From Streptomyces subrutilus (GTDB lineage Bacteria > Actinomycetota > Actinomycetes > Streptomycetales > Streptomycetaceae), in assembly GCF_008704535.1 (NCBI RefSeq), contig NZ_CP023701.1:1426001-1490000 (forward strand): 64,000 nt of DNA. The letters are read 5' to 3'. Shown one piece after another: positions 19,064 to 28,146 of the stretch; position 1 is the stretch's first letter, and every line of letters starts with the position of its first letter. The position numbers and the translations under genes were made by a program. The notes beneath the pieces were generated by a model that was not told the origin of the DNA, did not search any database, and worked only from the letters and a program-made list of their open reading frames with translations.

Positions 19064-19158
19064 GAAGGACCATCCTTCACCCCGACGCCCGACCTACGCC
19101 AACGTAACCAGGGCTTGACGGACCGTGATCTATACCACCCGCTGGATAAGGAATACGT

Positions 19159-19201
19159 ACGCGGCGGGCCGGGACCCCCCTCGGGTCCCGGCCCGCCGCG
19201 T
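19159..19201 (-). terminator. Terminator of the M23 peptidase gene
   Basis: A 19-bp perfect stem (19159-19177 with 19183-19201) and 5-nt loop, 26 nt after the stop codon on the minus strand. Confidence 0.85.
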
Positions 19202-19226
19202 GCGCGCGCTCCGGCGGCGGGTGCCG

Positions 19227-20228
19227 TCAGAGGCTGACGCCCTTGGAGCGGAGGTAGGCCAGCGGGCTGATGTCCGAGCCGTAGGACGGGCCGGTGCGGA
19301 TCTCGAAGTGCAGGTGCGGGCCGGAGGAGTTGCCGGTCGAGCCGGAGAGTCCGATGCGCTGGCCGGCGGTGACGCTCTGGCCGGTCGAGACCGACAGGGA
19401 GGAGAGGTGGCCGTACTGGGAGTACTTGCCGTCCGCGTGCCGGATGACGACCTCGTTGCCGTACGCGCCGCCCCATCCGGCGGAGACGACGGTGCCCGCG
19501 CCGACCGCCTTGACCGTGGTGCCGGAGCTCGCGATGAAGTCGACGCCCGTGTGGTAGCCGGAGGACCACATGGCGCCGCTGGCCCGGTACTGGGTCGAGA
19601 TGCCGCCGCCGACGGGGGCGACGAAGCCGGCGGCGGTCACGGCGCCCGTGCCGGTGGCGCTCTCGCCGTTCTGCGGCCGGGGCTTCTGCGTCGCCTTCGG
19701 CCGGGCCTGGGGCGCGGCCTTCGGGGCGGGGGCGGCCTGCTCGGCGGCGCCGCCGGACGTACGGGTCTCGGCGGGCTTCTGCGCGGTCCGGGCCGGCTTC
19801 TCCGCGGGGGCGGGAGCGGCGGCCCGGTCGCCCTTCGCACCGAGGGTCAGGCGCAGGCCCGGGTGGATCAGGGAGGGGTCGCTGCCGACGGCTGCGCGGT
19901 TGTCGGCGTAGAGCTGCTGCCAGCCGCCGGTCAGGCTGCGGTCGGCGGCGATCTTGGAGAGGTAGTCGCCGGCCACGACCGTGTAGACGGTCGGGGCGGC
20001 CGCCGCCCGGGCGGCGGGGACGGCCTGCGGTAGGGACGGGAGCTGTGCGGCCGGGGCGACGGCCGCGGCCGGGGCGAGCGACGGGGCGGCGGCCGGAGCA
20101 CCGGCCGCCTGGGCGCCGGTGGCCCCCAGCAGCGGCAGCGCGAGGGCGGCGCCGCCGGTGCCGGCGACGGCGAAACCGCGGGACAGCGAGCGGGACTTGG
20201 GGCGGCGGTGCTTACCCTTTGCGGGCAT
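19227..20228 (-). CDS. Secreted LysM-M23 peptidoglycan endopeptidase
   Basis: Cell-wall hydrolase of 333 residues. Order: signal peptide (about 1-42, KGKHRRPKSR then hydrophobic), one LysM domain (about 80-128, YTVVAGDYLSKIAADRSLTG), an Ala/Pro/Lys linker, and a C-terminal M23 domain. Metal ligands: H-x3-D in GYHTGVDF, and HLHFEIR. The last residues AYLRSKGVSL are usual. ATG at 20228 has GGAGAGG upstream. Its 5' untranslated region of about 200 nt contains elements of the ydaO c-di-AMP riboswitch, a known regulator of Streptomyces wall-hydrolase genes. Confidence 0.93.
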   Translation of the reverse strand: MPAKGKHRRPKSRSLSRGFAVAGTGGAALALPLLGATGAQAAGAPAAAPSLAPAAAVAPAAQLPSLPQAVPAARAAAAPTVYTVVAGDYLSKIAADRSLTGGWQQLYADNRAAVGSDPSLIHPGLRLTLGAKGDRAAAPAPAEKPARTAQKPAETRTSGGAAEQAAPAPKAAPQARPKATQKPRPQNGESATGTGAVTAAGFVAPVGGGISTQYRASGAMWSSGYHTGVDFIASSGTTVKAVGAGTVVSAGWGGAYGNEVVIRHADGKYSQYGHLSSLSVSTGQSVTAGQRIGLSGSTGNSSGPHLHFEIRTGPSYGSDISPLAYLRSKGVSL

Positions 20229-20239
20229 GGCGGATTCCT

Positions 20240-20425
20240 CTCCGTCGCCTGCGAGGTGAGCTGTCGGGTTCGGACTGGAGATGTCCGGCCGTCCGCGCGG
20301 GGAACGCGCACGGCTTCACCCCGAGCCGTCCCGGTGCGAACACCGTGGACGGCGGCTTACCTGGTTCCCCCGCTCCTGCCGCGCGCGAATAGTCGGGTGC
20401 GGTTTCCGGGAGGCGGCAGGATTAG
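20240..20425 (-). promoter_or_regulatory. Probable c-di-AMP (ydaO/yuaA) riboswitch
   Basis: On the minus strand, in order before the M23 peptidase start: GGGGGAACCAGGTAAGCCGC (about 20353-20372), GGGGTGAAGCCG, then CCGAACCCGACAGCTCACCT (20255-20274) and CGCAGGCG. These are the conserved blocks of the ydaO motif, in the right order and distance. Limits are approximate because P1 pairing was not folded. Expected action: c-di-AMP lowers expression of the wall hydrolase. Confidence 0.82.
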
Positions 20426-20655
20426 GCGGTCCACCCGGATCGATCGCGAAGGTAATCGAGCGAGGTGCCGGGTAACAAGCCACGAATTTCCTGACGGAAT
20501 CCCAGGTGTGTGGAAGCCGCTGAATTCCCGTCACCCTCCGTCCATTCCCGACCGCCAACAACCGCCCGGGCCGGGCCATTCGGCTTTGCCGATCAGGCAC
20601 TCACGGTCACCGTATGATCTGGCTCACGGGGAGGGCCCGATCTCGCCTCCGGATA

Positions 20656-20671
20656 TGGCAAGTTGTTGCCA
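20656..20671. promoter_or_regulatory. Inverted repeat upstream of tyrosine phosphatase
   Basis: TGGCAA-GTTG-TTGCCA, a perfect 6-4-6 repeat 44 nt before the GTG at 20715. Could be an operator; no cognate regulator is adjacent. Confidence 0.3.
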
Positions 20672-20714
20672 AGTAGTGTAATTCGGACACCGACGACGAT
20701 GCGGAGGAGTTCAC

Positions 20715-21533
20715 GTGACCCAGCAGATACCCCCGACCCCGCAGGGACTGCCGCAACCGGAACCGGAACTGGCCGGAGTGCGGAACTTCCGCGACGTGGG
20801 CGGGCTGCCCACGACCGACGGACGGAGGGTCAGGCCAGGACGACTCTTCCGAAGCGGACATCTGGCACATGCCACCGAAACCGACGCACAGTTCCTCAAC
20901 TCGCTCGGGCTCCACACCGTCTTCGACTTCCGCAACGACGCCGACCACGCCTTGGAGGGCCCGGACGTGGAACTGACCGGGGTGCGGAACGTCAACATCC
21001 CGCTCTCGGACCCGGCCGACGGCCGGGAGTTCTGGAAGCTGGTCCGCGACGGCGACCTGGCCCGGCTCCGCTCGCTCCTGGGCGACGGGAAGGGCGAGGC
21101 CCGGATGGCGCACTCCTACCGCTCGATCATCGCGAACCGCACCGCCGAACACGGCCGCGTGCTGCGCGCGCTCGCCGCCGACAGCGTCCCCGCGCTCATG
21201 CACTGCGCGGCCGGGAAGGACCGGGCGGGCCTGTCGATCGCCGTCACCCTGCTCGCGCTGGGCGTCGAGCGGGAGGCGATCGTGGCGGACTACCTGGAGT
21301 CCAACGCCCCGCACCGGCGCTACCGGGTCCGCCGGAGCGGCGAGACGCAGGAGACGCGCGCCCCCGAGGTCGCGGAGCTGCTCGCCCCGCTGTTCGACGC
21401 CCGCGCCGCGTACCTGACCGCCGCCTTCGACACCATCGACGAACGGTGGGGCGGCGTCCCGTCCTACCTGACGGAGGGCCTCGGGCTGTCGCCCGAGGCC
21501 CTCGACCGGCTGCGCGCACGGCTGCTGGACTGA
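20715..21533 (+). CDS. Tyrosine-protein phosphatase, Y_phosphatase3 family
   Basis: Protein of 272 residues with the PTP loop HCAAGKDRAG (H163, nucleophile C164, R170) and the N-terminal NFRDVGGLPTTDGRRVRPGR (24-43) found in MptpB/IphP-like phosphatases. Members dephosphorylate phosphotyrosine and sometimes phosphoinositides. No signal peptide. GTG at 20715 follows CGGAGGAG. Monocistronic; divergent from the riboswitch-controlled gene. Confidence 0.92.
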   Translation: MTQQIPPTPQGLPQPEPELAGVRNFRDVGGLPTTDGRRVRPGRLFRSGHLAHATETDAQFLNSLGLHTVFDFRNDADHALEGPDVELTGVRNVNIPLSDPADGREFWKLVRDGDLARLRSLLGDGKGEARMAHSYRSIIANRTAEHGRVLRALAADSVPALMHCAAGKDRAGLSIAVTLLALGVEREAIVADYLESNAPHRRYRVRRSGETQETRAPEVAELLAPLFDARAAYLTAAFDTIDERWGGVPSYLTEGLGLSPEALDRLRARLLD

Positions 21534-21553
21534 CCCGCCGGAGCGGGCCGCCG

Positions 21554-22987
21554 TCACCGGTTGCCGACGGCCTGCTTCACCAGCGTCCTGCCGAAGTCCC
21601 ACATCAGCCCGGACCCGCCGTGCGCCTCGTCCATGACCTCGCGGAAGGCCCCGACGAACCGCTCCACGTCCGCCTCGTCCACGATCAGCGGCGGAATGAG
21701 CTTGATCACCTCCAGGTGGTCTCCGGACACCTGGGTGAGGATGCGGTGCTTCCGGAGCAGCGGGACCACGACCATCTGGGCGAAGAGCCCCTTGCGGGCC
21801 GCCTGGAGCACGGTCCACCGCGAGCGCAGTCCCAGCGACGACGGCCGGCCGAACTCGATGCCGATCATCAGCCCGCGCCCGCGCACCTCGTACAGCAGCT
21901 CGTAGTCGTCCACGAGGGCGGCGAGCCGGCCGCGCAGCAGGTCGCCCGTGGCCCGGGCGTTCGCCACGACCTCCTCGTCCTCCATGACGGACAGCACCGC
22001 CAGGCCGGCCGCCATCGCCTGCGCGTTGGAGCCGAAGCTCGCGGAGTGGACGAGCACCCGGTCCATGGACGAGTAGACCTTCTTGAAGATCCAGTCCTTG
22101 CCGAGGGTCGCGCCGACCGGCACGTACCCCCCGGACAGGGCCTTCGCCACGCACACCAGGTCCGGCTCCACGCCCGGCTCGTGCTGGTACGCGTAGAAGT
22201 CCCCGGTCCGGCCGAGGCCGGTCTGCACCTCGTCCGCGATCAGGAGCGCCTTGTGCCGGTGCAGCAGTTCCTGCGCCGCGGGCAGGAAACCGGGCGGGGC
22301 CGCCAGGACCCCCTTGCCCTGGATCGGCTCGACCACGAAGGCGGCCACGTCGCCCTTGCGCAGCTCCCGCTCCAGAGCGGCCAGATCCCCGAGGGCGATC
22401 CTCGTGTCGGGCAGCAGCGGGGCGAAGCCGTCCCGGAAGCCGCCCTCCCCGTTCACCGACAGCGAGCCCGTGGTGAGCCCGTGGAAGGCGTGGTCGCAGT
22501 AGAGGATCCTGGGCCTCCCGGTGGCGTACCGGGCGAACTTCAGGGCCGTCTCCACGGCCTCGGTGCCGCTGTTGCCGAAGAAGACCCGGTCCAGGTGCGG
22601 GCTGTACGAGAGCAGCTTCTCGGCCAGCAGCCCGGGCAGCGGCTGGCAGTCGAAGCGGGTCAGGTCGGCGAGCCCGGCGTCGAGGACGTCGTGCAGGGCT
22701 CGCCGGACCACCGGGTGGTGCCGGCCCAGGCCCATGACGCCGAAGCCGGCCAGCATGTCGAGGTAGTCGTTGCCCTCGGCGTCCCAGAAGTGGGCGCCCT
22801 CGGCCCGCTCGTAGACCTTGTCGAAGCCGATCGTGTGCAGCATCCGGGGCAGCTGGTGGTTGAGGTGGCGGGCGTGCAGCTCGTACCGCTCGCCGCCGCG
22901 CTCGGCCAGCAGGGCGCCGAGGTCGAAGCCCCGGCCCCGGCCGGCCCCCTCCCCCTGCGTCCTCCCCCGGCCCGACGGCGTGCTCAT
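21554..22987 (-). CDS. hpnO: Class-III aminotransferase, HpnO type (aminobacteriohopanetriol synthesis)
   Basis: PLP-dependent aminotransferase of 477 residues, proposed to convert ribosyl-/formyl-hopane to 35-aminobacteriohopanetriol. Visible: NSGTEAVETALKFARYATGR (PLP phosphate loop), LLIADEVQTGLGRTG (Asp), VCVAKALSGGYVPVGA (PLP Lys) and VLVHSASFGSNAQAMA. ATG at 22987 overlaps the hpnH stop (ATGA), making it the last gene of the hopanoid operon. Context supports the hopanoid role over general acetylornithine-type activity. Confidence 0.9.
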   Translation of the reverse strand: MSTPSGRGRTQGEGAGRGRGFDLGALLAERGGERYELHARHLNHQLPRMLHTIGFDKVYERAEGAHFWDAEGNDYLDMLAGFGVMGLGRHHPVVRRALHDVLDAGLADLTRFDCQPLPGLLAEKLLSYSPHLDRVFFGNSGTEAVETALKFARYATGRPRILYCDHAFHGLTTGSLSVNGEGGFRDGFAPLLPDTRIALGDLAALERELRKGDVAAFVVEPIQGKGVLAAPPGFLPAAQELLHRHKALLIADEVQTGLGRTGDFYAYQHEPGVEPDLVCVAKALSGGYVPVGATLGKDWIFKKVYSSMDRVLVHSASFGSNAQAMAAGLAVLSVMEDEEVVANARATGDLLRGRLAALVDDYELLYEVRGRGLMIGIEFGRPSSLGLRSRWTVLQAARKGLFAQMVVVPLLRKHRILTQVSGDHLEVIKLIPPLIVDEADVERFVGAFREVMDEAHGGSGLMWDFGRTLVKQAVGNR

Positions 22988-24015
22988 GCCGACTTTTCCC
23001 GGTTCCCGCCGATCGTCTCCCGGGCCGCGCGCAGGGACTCCTTGAGGGACCCCATGGTGGCGAGGACGGCGGTGGGCTCGTAGCCGCAGTGCGCCATGCA
23101 GTTCGCGCAGCGCGGGTCCTTCCCGCGGCCGTACTTGCTCCAGTCGGTGTCCTCGATCAGCTCGCGGTAGGTGGGCACGTACCCGTCGCTCATCAGGTAG
23201 CAGGGGCGCTGCCAGCCGAAGAGGGAGTAGTTCGGAATGGCCCAGGCGGTGCAGGGGAAGTCCGCCTTCCCTTCCAGGAAGTCCAGGAAGAGCGGTGAAT
23301 GGTTGAGCCGCCAGCGACGCCGGTTCCCGCCGGAAAAGGCCTTCTTGAAGAGCTCCCGGGTCTGTTCGACGCCCAGGAAGTGCTCCTGGTCCGGTGCCTT
23401 TTCGTAGGCGTAGGCGGGCGAGATCATCATCTCGTCCACCTGGAGTTCGTCATTCAGGTAGTTGAGCACCTCGATGATCGTCTGCGGGGTGTCGGTGTTG
23501 AAGAAGGTGGAGTTCGTGGTGACCCGGAAGCCCCGCTTCTTCGCCTCCTTGATGGCCGCGACGGCCTCGTCGAACACGCCCTCCTTGGCCACGGATTCGT
23601 CGTGGCGCTCGCGCAGGCCGTCGATGTGCACGGCGAAGGCGAAATAGGGGGACGGGGTGAACTTCTCCATCTTCTTGCGCATCAGCATGGCGTTGGTGCA
23701 GAGGAAGACGTACTTCTTCTTCGCCACCAGCTGTCGGACGATTTCGTCGATCTGCGGGTGCATCAGGGGCTCTCCGCCCGCGATGGACACCATCGGCGCG
23801 CCCGATTCCAGCACGGCGCCGACGGCCTGGGCCACCGGCATGCGCTGCTTGAGCACTCCGGCCGGGTGCTGGATCTTTCCGCACCCTTCGCAGGCGAGGT
23901 TGCACGCGTACAGCGGTTCCAGCTCGACGATCAGCGGGAACTTCTCACGCTTGCGGAGCTTCTGTTCGAGAAGATAGGTCCCGACCCTGACGGTCTGGCG
24001 CAGCGGCATGGCCAT
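22984..24015 (-). CDS. hpnH: Adenosyl-hopene transferase, radical SAM
   Basis: Attaches the 5'-deoxyadenosyl group to diploptene, first step of hopanoid side-chain elongation. 343 residues; the cluster motif CNLACEGC (CxxxCxxC, about residues 39-46) and GGEP are intact, and C-terminal cysteines (CANCMAHCGYEP) are typical. The first ATG of ATGGCCATG (24015) has GGAGGTG 7 nt upstream, lying inside or just after hpnG's end (gap 5 nt). Cytoplasmic or membrane-associated. Confidence 0.95.
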   Translation of the reverse strand: MAMPLRQTVRVGTYLLEQKLRKREKFPLIVELEPLYACNLACEGCGKIQHPAGVLKQRMPVAQAVGAVLESGAPMVSIAGGEPLMHPQIDEIVRQLVAKKKYVFLCTNAMLMRKKMEKFTPSPYFAFAVHIDGLRERHDESVAKEGVFDEAVAAIKEAKKRGFRVTTNSTFFNTDTPQTIIEVLNYLNDELQVDEMMISPAYAYEKAPDQEHFLGVEQTRELFKKAFSGGNRRRWRLNHSPLFLDFLEGKADFPCTAWAIPNYSLFGWQRPCYLMSDGYVPTYRELIEDTDWSKYGRGKDPRCANCMAHCGYEPTAVLATMGSLKESLRAARETIGGNREKSA

Positions 24016-24020
24016 CTGGC

Positions 24021-24686
24021 TCACCTCCTGGGGAGCAGCAAAGAACGGTGCCATTCGTAAAACGCGGGCAGTACGGCACGCAATACGCGGAAGGCCGATA
24101 TTCCACCGCGCACGGTGCCGATCCGGACGAGCTCGTGCTCCGGAGCGTCCACGATCACCCGGACGGCCGCAACCGGGCGCGCTCCGCGCTCGTGGGCGCC
24201 CCCGGCCGCGGTCCACAGGGTGGCCGCGGATTCCATGTCGACCGCGACGGCGCCGGTGGCGCGCAGGTGGGCGCGCTCCTGGCCCCGGACCACGTGGTCG
24301 GCTCCGGTCAGTACGCCGGTGTGCACGGTCCGGCCGGGCGCGGCCCGGGCCAGTGCTTCGGCGAGCAGGGCCGTGCCGGTGCAGGCGACGGTCCCGCGGG
24401 GGTCCCGGGTCTCCTCGGCGACGACGAGGTCGCCCGGGTGCATGCCGGGGACGAGCCCGGCACAGAACCCGGTGGCCAGGACGGCCGCCCCGGCCAGGGC
24501 GGGCCGCTCCAGCGCCCGGGTGACGGCCCGCTCGGCCGCGCGCGGTCCCATGCCGGTACGGAGCACCGAGAACCGCTCGGGTGCGCCGCGGCCGGCGCTG
24601 CGCAGGGCGGCCTGTTCGATGCGCAGGGCGCAGGCGACGACCAGCGGGGGTCCCGCGCCCGCCACGTGCCGCCGGTCGGCGGGCAT
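24021..24686 (-). CDS. hpnG: Hopanoid-associated nucleosidase/phosphorylase
   Basis: Removes adenine from adenosylhopane to give ribosylhopane. 221 residues with the nucleoside phosphorylase pattern: GMGPRAAERAV, VLATGFCAGLVPGMHPGDLV, VDMESAATLW (substrate Glu) and VRVIVDAPEHEL. ATG at 24686 shares one base with the stop of the cyclase gene (TGATG), so translation is coupled. Confidence 0.93.
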   Translation of the reverse strand: MPADRRHVAGAGPPLVVACALRIEQAALRSAGRGAPERFSVLRTGMGPRAAERAVTRALERPALAGAAVLATGFCAGLVPGMHPGDLVVAEETRDPRGTVACTGTALLAEALARAAPGRTVHTGVLTGADHVVRGQERAHLRATGAVAVDMESAATLWTAAGGAHERGARPVAAVRVIVDAPEHELVRIGTVRGGISAFRVLRAVLPAFYEWHRSLLLPRR

Positions 24687-26875
24687 CAGGCCTCCCCGCC
24701 GCGGACGGACGGTTCGCCGTACAGGTAGCGGCCGAGCGCGGTGAGCGGGAAGACCTGCCGGTACAGGTGGTAGTTGATGGAGAAGTCCCAGGGAAAGCCG
24801 GTCCCGGTGAAGTACGGCTCGTCCCAGGAGCCGTCCTCGTGCTGGGTCCCCACCAGGTGGGCGATGCCCCGTGCCACGGCCTCGCCGTCCCGCTCCCCGG
24901 CCGACAGCAGGGCCATGAGGGCCCACGCGGTCTGCGAGGGGGTGGAGGCGCCCTTGCCGGCCAGCGTGGCGTCCTGGTAGGAGCGCTGGTCCTCGCCCCA
25001 GCCGCCGTCCTCGTTCTGTACGGACTCCAGCCAGCGCACGGCCCGCCGGACGGCCGGGTGTCCGGTGGGCACGCCGGCGGCGGTGAGGGCGGGGACCACC
25101 GAGCCGGTGCCGTAGACGTAGTTGGTGCCCCAGCGGCCGAACCAACCGCCCTCCGGCTCCTGTTCGGCGAGCAGCCACTCGATGCCGCGCCGGGTCCGCG
25201 GGTCGCCGGCCCTGCCCTCGAAGGCGAGCATCTCGACCACGTGGGCGGTGACGTCGGCCGAGGGCGGGTCGATGACCTCGCCGAAGTCGCAGAAGGGCAG
25301 CTTGTTGGGCAGCGGGCTGGTGTTGTCGGCGTCGAATGCCCCCCAGGCGCCGTTCTTCGACTGCATGCCGAGGTTCCAGGAGACCCCGCGGGCGATGGCG
25401 CCCTCGATGCGGGCCCGGTCGGGGTGGCGGACGCGGCGCAGCGCGAGGACGACCTCGGCGGTGTCGTCGATGTCGGGGTAGGTGTCGTTGTGGAACTCGA
25501 ACGCCCAGCCCCCGGGGGCGAGCCCGGGCCTGCGGACCGCCCAGTCGCCGCTGCGCACGATCTCCTCGCCGAGCATCCAGTCGGCCGCCTTGACCAGCGC
25601 CGGGTGGTCGGGCGGCAGGCCCGCGTCGGCCAGGGCGATGGTGGCGAGGCAGGTGTCCCAGACGGGCGACTGGCAGGCCTCGACCATCCGGGCGCCGTCC
25701 TCGCGCCAGACGGCGAACCGGTCCAGGGACTCCAGACCGGCCCGCATCACCGGGTGCTTCAGGTCGTACCCGAGCAGGTGCAGGGCGATGACGGAGTAGA
25801 CGGCGGGCGGTTGGATGCCGCCCCAGCAGCCGTCGTTCTCCTGGCGCTCCACGATCCAACGGCCGGCGGCGGTCATCGCGGCCTTGCGCAGCCGGCGCGG
25901 GGCGTGGCGCCGGTAGACGTGCAGCACCCTGTCCATCCGCTGGAAGGCGCCGTCCCAGCTGGTCAGCGGGGCGAGCCGGCGGGCCGGGTGGGGGTTGCGG
26001 GCGTCGGTGTGCAGTTCGTCGAGGGCGAAGAGGGCGGGGCGGACCGGGCGCAGCGCGGAGACCACGGTGAGCGGCACGATGGTCTGGCGGGCCCAGCAGC
26101 CGAAGTCGTAGATGTTCAGCGGCACCCAGGGGGGCAGGAAGAGCAGTTCGGGCGGGAGTTCGGGCAGGTGGTCCCAGCTCCACCAGCCGAACAGGGCCAG
26201 CCAGATCCGGGTGAAGACGCGGGCGGCGGCGATCCCGCCGTGGGCGCGGATCCAGGCGGAGGCACGGGCCATGTGCGGGGAGTCCGGCGCGTCTCCGGCG
26301 AGGCGGAGGGCGACGTACGCCTCGATGGTGGCGGAGAGGTCGGGGGGGCCGCCGTGGAAGGTGGACCAGGTGCCGTCGTCCTGTTGCTCGCCCCGGATGA
26401 AGAGGGCGGCGGCCCGGGTGGTGGCCTCGTCGCGGATGCCGAGGAACTGCCGGAGCAGCAGGTCCTCGGCGTCCATGGTGACGTTGGTCTCCAGGTCGCC
26501 CTTCCACCAGCCCGCCGCGTCCTGACGGGCCAGCAGGTGCCGGGTGGCGCGGGCGGCGGCCTCCTGGGCGCCCCGCTCCAGGGGCCGCGGGTCGGGTGTC
26601 GCCCCGCGGGGTTCCGGCGGGGCCGGCGGGGCGAGGTGGGCGTCGCGGCTGCCCGCGCGGGCGGCCGCCGCCGCCCGGGCCCGGCCGCCGCCGTCGTGCG
26701 GGCGCGGTTCGGCGGCGGGCCCGGCCGGGCCGCCCCCGTGCGGACCCGCGGGGGCTCCCGCGGGCGCTCCCGCGTCCGCGGGCGGCTCTGCCGCGGCCGG
26801 ACCCGGCCGGAGACCGGCGTCCGTGTCGCTGCCAGCGGCAGCGCTCTCCGCGCTGCCGTCGGTCGTCGCTGTCAT
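24686..26875 (-). CDS. hpnF: Squalene-hopene cyclase
   Basis: Class-II triterpene cyclase converting squalene to hopene/hopanol at the membrane. 729 residues. The protonating DXDD motif is DIDDTAEV; several QW repeats are seen (QDAAGWWKGD, QNEDGGWGED, QHEDGSWDEP, QEPEGGWFGRWGTNYVYGTG). The N-terminal ~85 residues are an Ala/Pro/Gly extension. ATG at 26875 follows AAGGGGAAG. It is separated from the upstream prenyl synthase by 119 nt with a hairpin. Confidence 0.96.
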   Translation of the reverse strand: MTATTDGSAESAAAGSDTDAGLRPGPAAAEPPADAGAPAGAPAGPHGGGPAGPAAEPRPHDGGGRARAAAAARAGSRDAHLAPPAPPEPRGATPDPRPLERGAQEAAARATRHLLARQDAAGWWKGDLETNVTMDAEDLLLRQFLGIRDEATTRAAALFIRGEQQDDGTWSTFHGGPPDLSATIEAYVALRLAGDAPDSPHMARASAWIRAHGGIAAARVFTRIWLALFGWWSWDHLPELPPELLFLPPWVPLNIYDFGCWARQTIVPLTVVSALRPVRPALFALDELHTDARNPHPARRLAPLTSWDGAFQRMDRVLHVYRRHAPRRLRKAAMTAAGRWIVERQENDGCWGGIQPPAVYSVIALHLLGYDLKHPVMRAGLESLDRFAVWREDGARMVEACQSPVWDTCLATIALADAGLPPDHPALVKAADWMLGEEIVRSGDWAVRRPGLAPGGWAFEFHNDTYPDIDDTAEVVLALRRVRHPDRARIEGAIARGVSWNLGMQSKNGAWGAFDADNTSPLPNKLPFCDFGEVIDPPSADVTAHVVEMLAFEGRAGDPRTRRGIEWLLAEQEPEGGWFGRWGTNYVYGTGSVVPALTAAGVPTGHPAVRRAVRWLESVQNEDGGWGEDQRSYQDATLAGKGASTPSQTAWALMALLSAGERDGEAVARGIAHLVGTQHEDGSWDEPYFTGTGFPWDFSINYHLYRQVFPLTALGRYLYGEPSVRGGEA

Positions 26876-26921
26876 GGCTTCCCCTTAGAACAGTGGCCTG
26901 TGCTGTGCTGGGGTCTGCCGT

Positions 26922-26959
26922 CGGCCGGCGCCCGCCTTGTCGGGCGGGGGCGCCGGCCG
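26922..26959 (-). terminator. Intra-operon hairpin between prenyl synthase and cyclase genes
   Basis: An 11-bp perfect stem (26922-26932 with 26949-26959) with further inner pairing, in the only sizeable gap of the hopanoid gene string. May terminate part of the transcripts or protect an mRNA end. Confidence 0.5.
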
Positions 26960-26994
26960 GCGACTCGCGAGTCATATGTTCGATCGGGTGGCGA

Positions 26995-28146
26995 TCACCG
27001 CTTGCGCACGACGACGAAGTCGGCGAGGGCGACGAGCTGTTCGCGCACCCGCTGGGGCATCTCCACGTCGTCCAGGGCCCGGATCGCGACGGCGTGCTGA
27101 CGACGGGCCTCGTCGGCGGTCCACTGGCGGCCGCCGGCCGCCTCGATGAGCGCCGCGCGGGCCGCGAACTCCTCCTCCGAGAAGTTCTCGAAGTCGTTGC
27201 TCTTGGCATCGGCGGCGAGCAGTTCGGCGAGCTCCTCGCAGGCGGGTCCGCCCGCGGCGAGGGCGGCGACGACCGGCAGCGACTTCTTGCGCTGGCGCAG
27301 GTCGCTCCAGGTCTGCTTGCCGGTGGCCTCCGGGTCGCCCCAGATGCCGAGCAGGTCGTCGACGGCCTGGAAGGCGAGGCCGAGGTGGTAGCCGTACTCC
27401 TCCAGCTTGTCGGCCGTGCGGTCGTCCGCGCCGCCGAGCACCGCGCCGATCGAGACCGCGCAGGCGAGCAGGGCGCCCGTCTTGTTGCCCTCCATCTCCA
27501 GGCACTCCTCGACGCTGACGCGCTCGCGGTGCTCGTACGAGATGTCCTGGGCCTGGCCGTCGATGAGCTTGCGGCTGGCGACGGTGAGCCGTCGGGCGGC
27601 GCGGCCCGCCTCCACGGTGCCCAGTTCCAGCAGGACTTCGTTGGCGAGGGCGAAGAGCGCGTCGCCGACCAGGATGGCGAGGGCGGGGCCGTGCACCTTC
27701 CAGACGGTGTCGCGGTGGCGGCGCTGCTCGTCGCCGTCCATCAGGTCGTCGTGCAGCAGCGAGAAGTTGTGCACGAGCTCGACGGCGACGGCGCCCGGGA
27801 CGCCGACCTCGGCCGCGGCGCCCGCGGCCTCGGCCGAGAGCAGGGCGAGGGCGGGGCGCACGGCCTTGCCGCCGTCGCCGTCCGCCGGGTTGCCCTGGGC
27901 GTCGATCCAGCCGAAGTGGTAGGCGGCGACGGTGTCCATGGGGGCCGCGAGCCGGTCGACGGCGGCGCGGAGCACGGGCGTGGACAGGGTGCGGCCGCGT
28001 TCCAGGAGGGCGAGCGTGTCGGCCTTCTCCGCTCCCCCGCCCGCTGTGCCCACTCCGGCACCCGTGTTCTCGACAGCGGGATTCCCCGGGTTCACTGGCT
28101 CTCCTCTGGTTCCTGTACGTGTTGTGCCGGTCGTGCTGCTCGTCAT
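26995..28146 (-). CDS. Polyprenyl (farnesyl/geranylgeranyl) diphosphate synthase
   Basis: Trans-prenyltransferase of 383 residues that should supply farnesyl diphosphate for squalene. First Asp-rich motif HDDLMDGDEQRR (about 133-144), second DDLLGIWGD. FSLLHDD with Phe/Ser before the motif does not fix chain length. The first 40 residues are Thr/Gly-rich extension. ATG at 28146 overlaps the hpnE stop by 4 nt (ATGA). Confidence 0.92.
   Translation of the reverse strand: MTSSTTGTTRTGTRGEPVNPGNPAVENTGAGVGTAGGGAEKADTLALLERGRTLSTPVLRAAVDRLAAPMDTVAAYHFGWIDAQGNPADGDGGKAVRPALALLSAEAAGAAAEVGVPGAVAVELVHNFSLLHDDLMDGDEQRRHRDTVWKVHGPALAILVGDALFALANEVLLELGTVEAGRAARRLTVASRKLIDGQAQDISYEHRERVSVEECLEMEGNKTGALLACAVSIGAVLGGADDRTADKLEEYGYHLGLAFQAVDDLLGIWGDPEATGKQTWSDLRQRKKSLPVVAALAAGGPACEELAELLAADAKSNDFENFSEEEFAARAALIEAAGGRQWTADEARRQHAVAIRALDDVEMPQRVREQLVALADFVVVRKR

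Noticed and set aside
24021..27209. A 1062-codon frame spanning the squalene-hopene cyclase
   Set aside because: Only its last 221 codons (hpnG) are real; the rest reads through the cyclase in a wrong frame.
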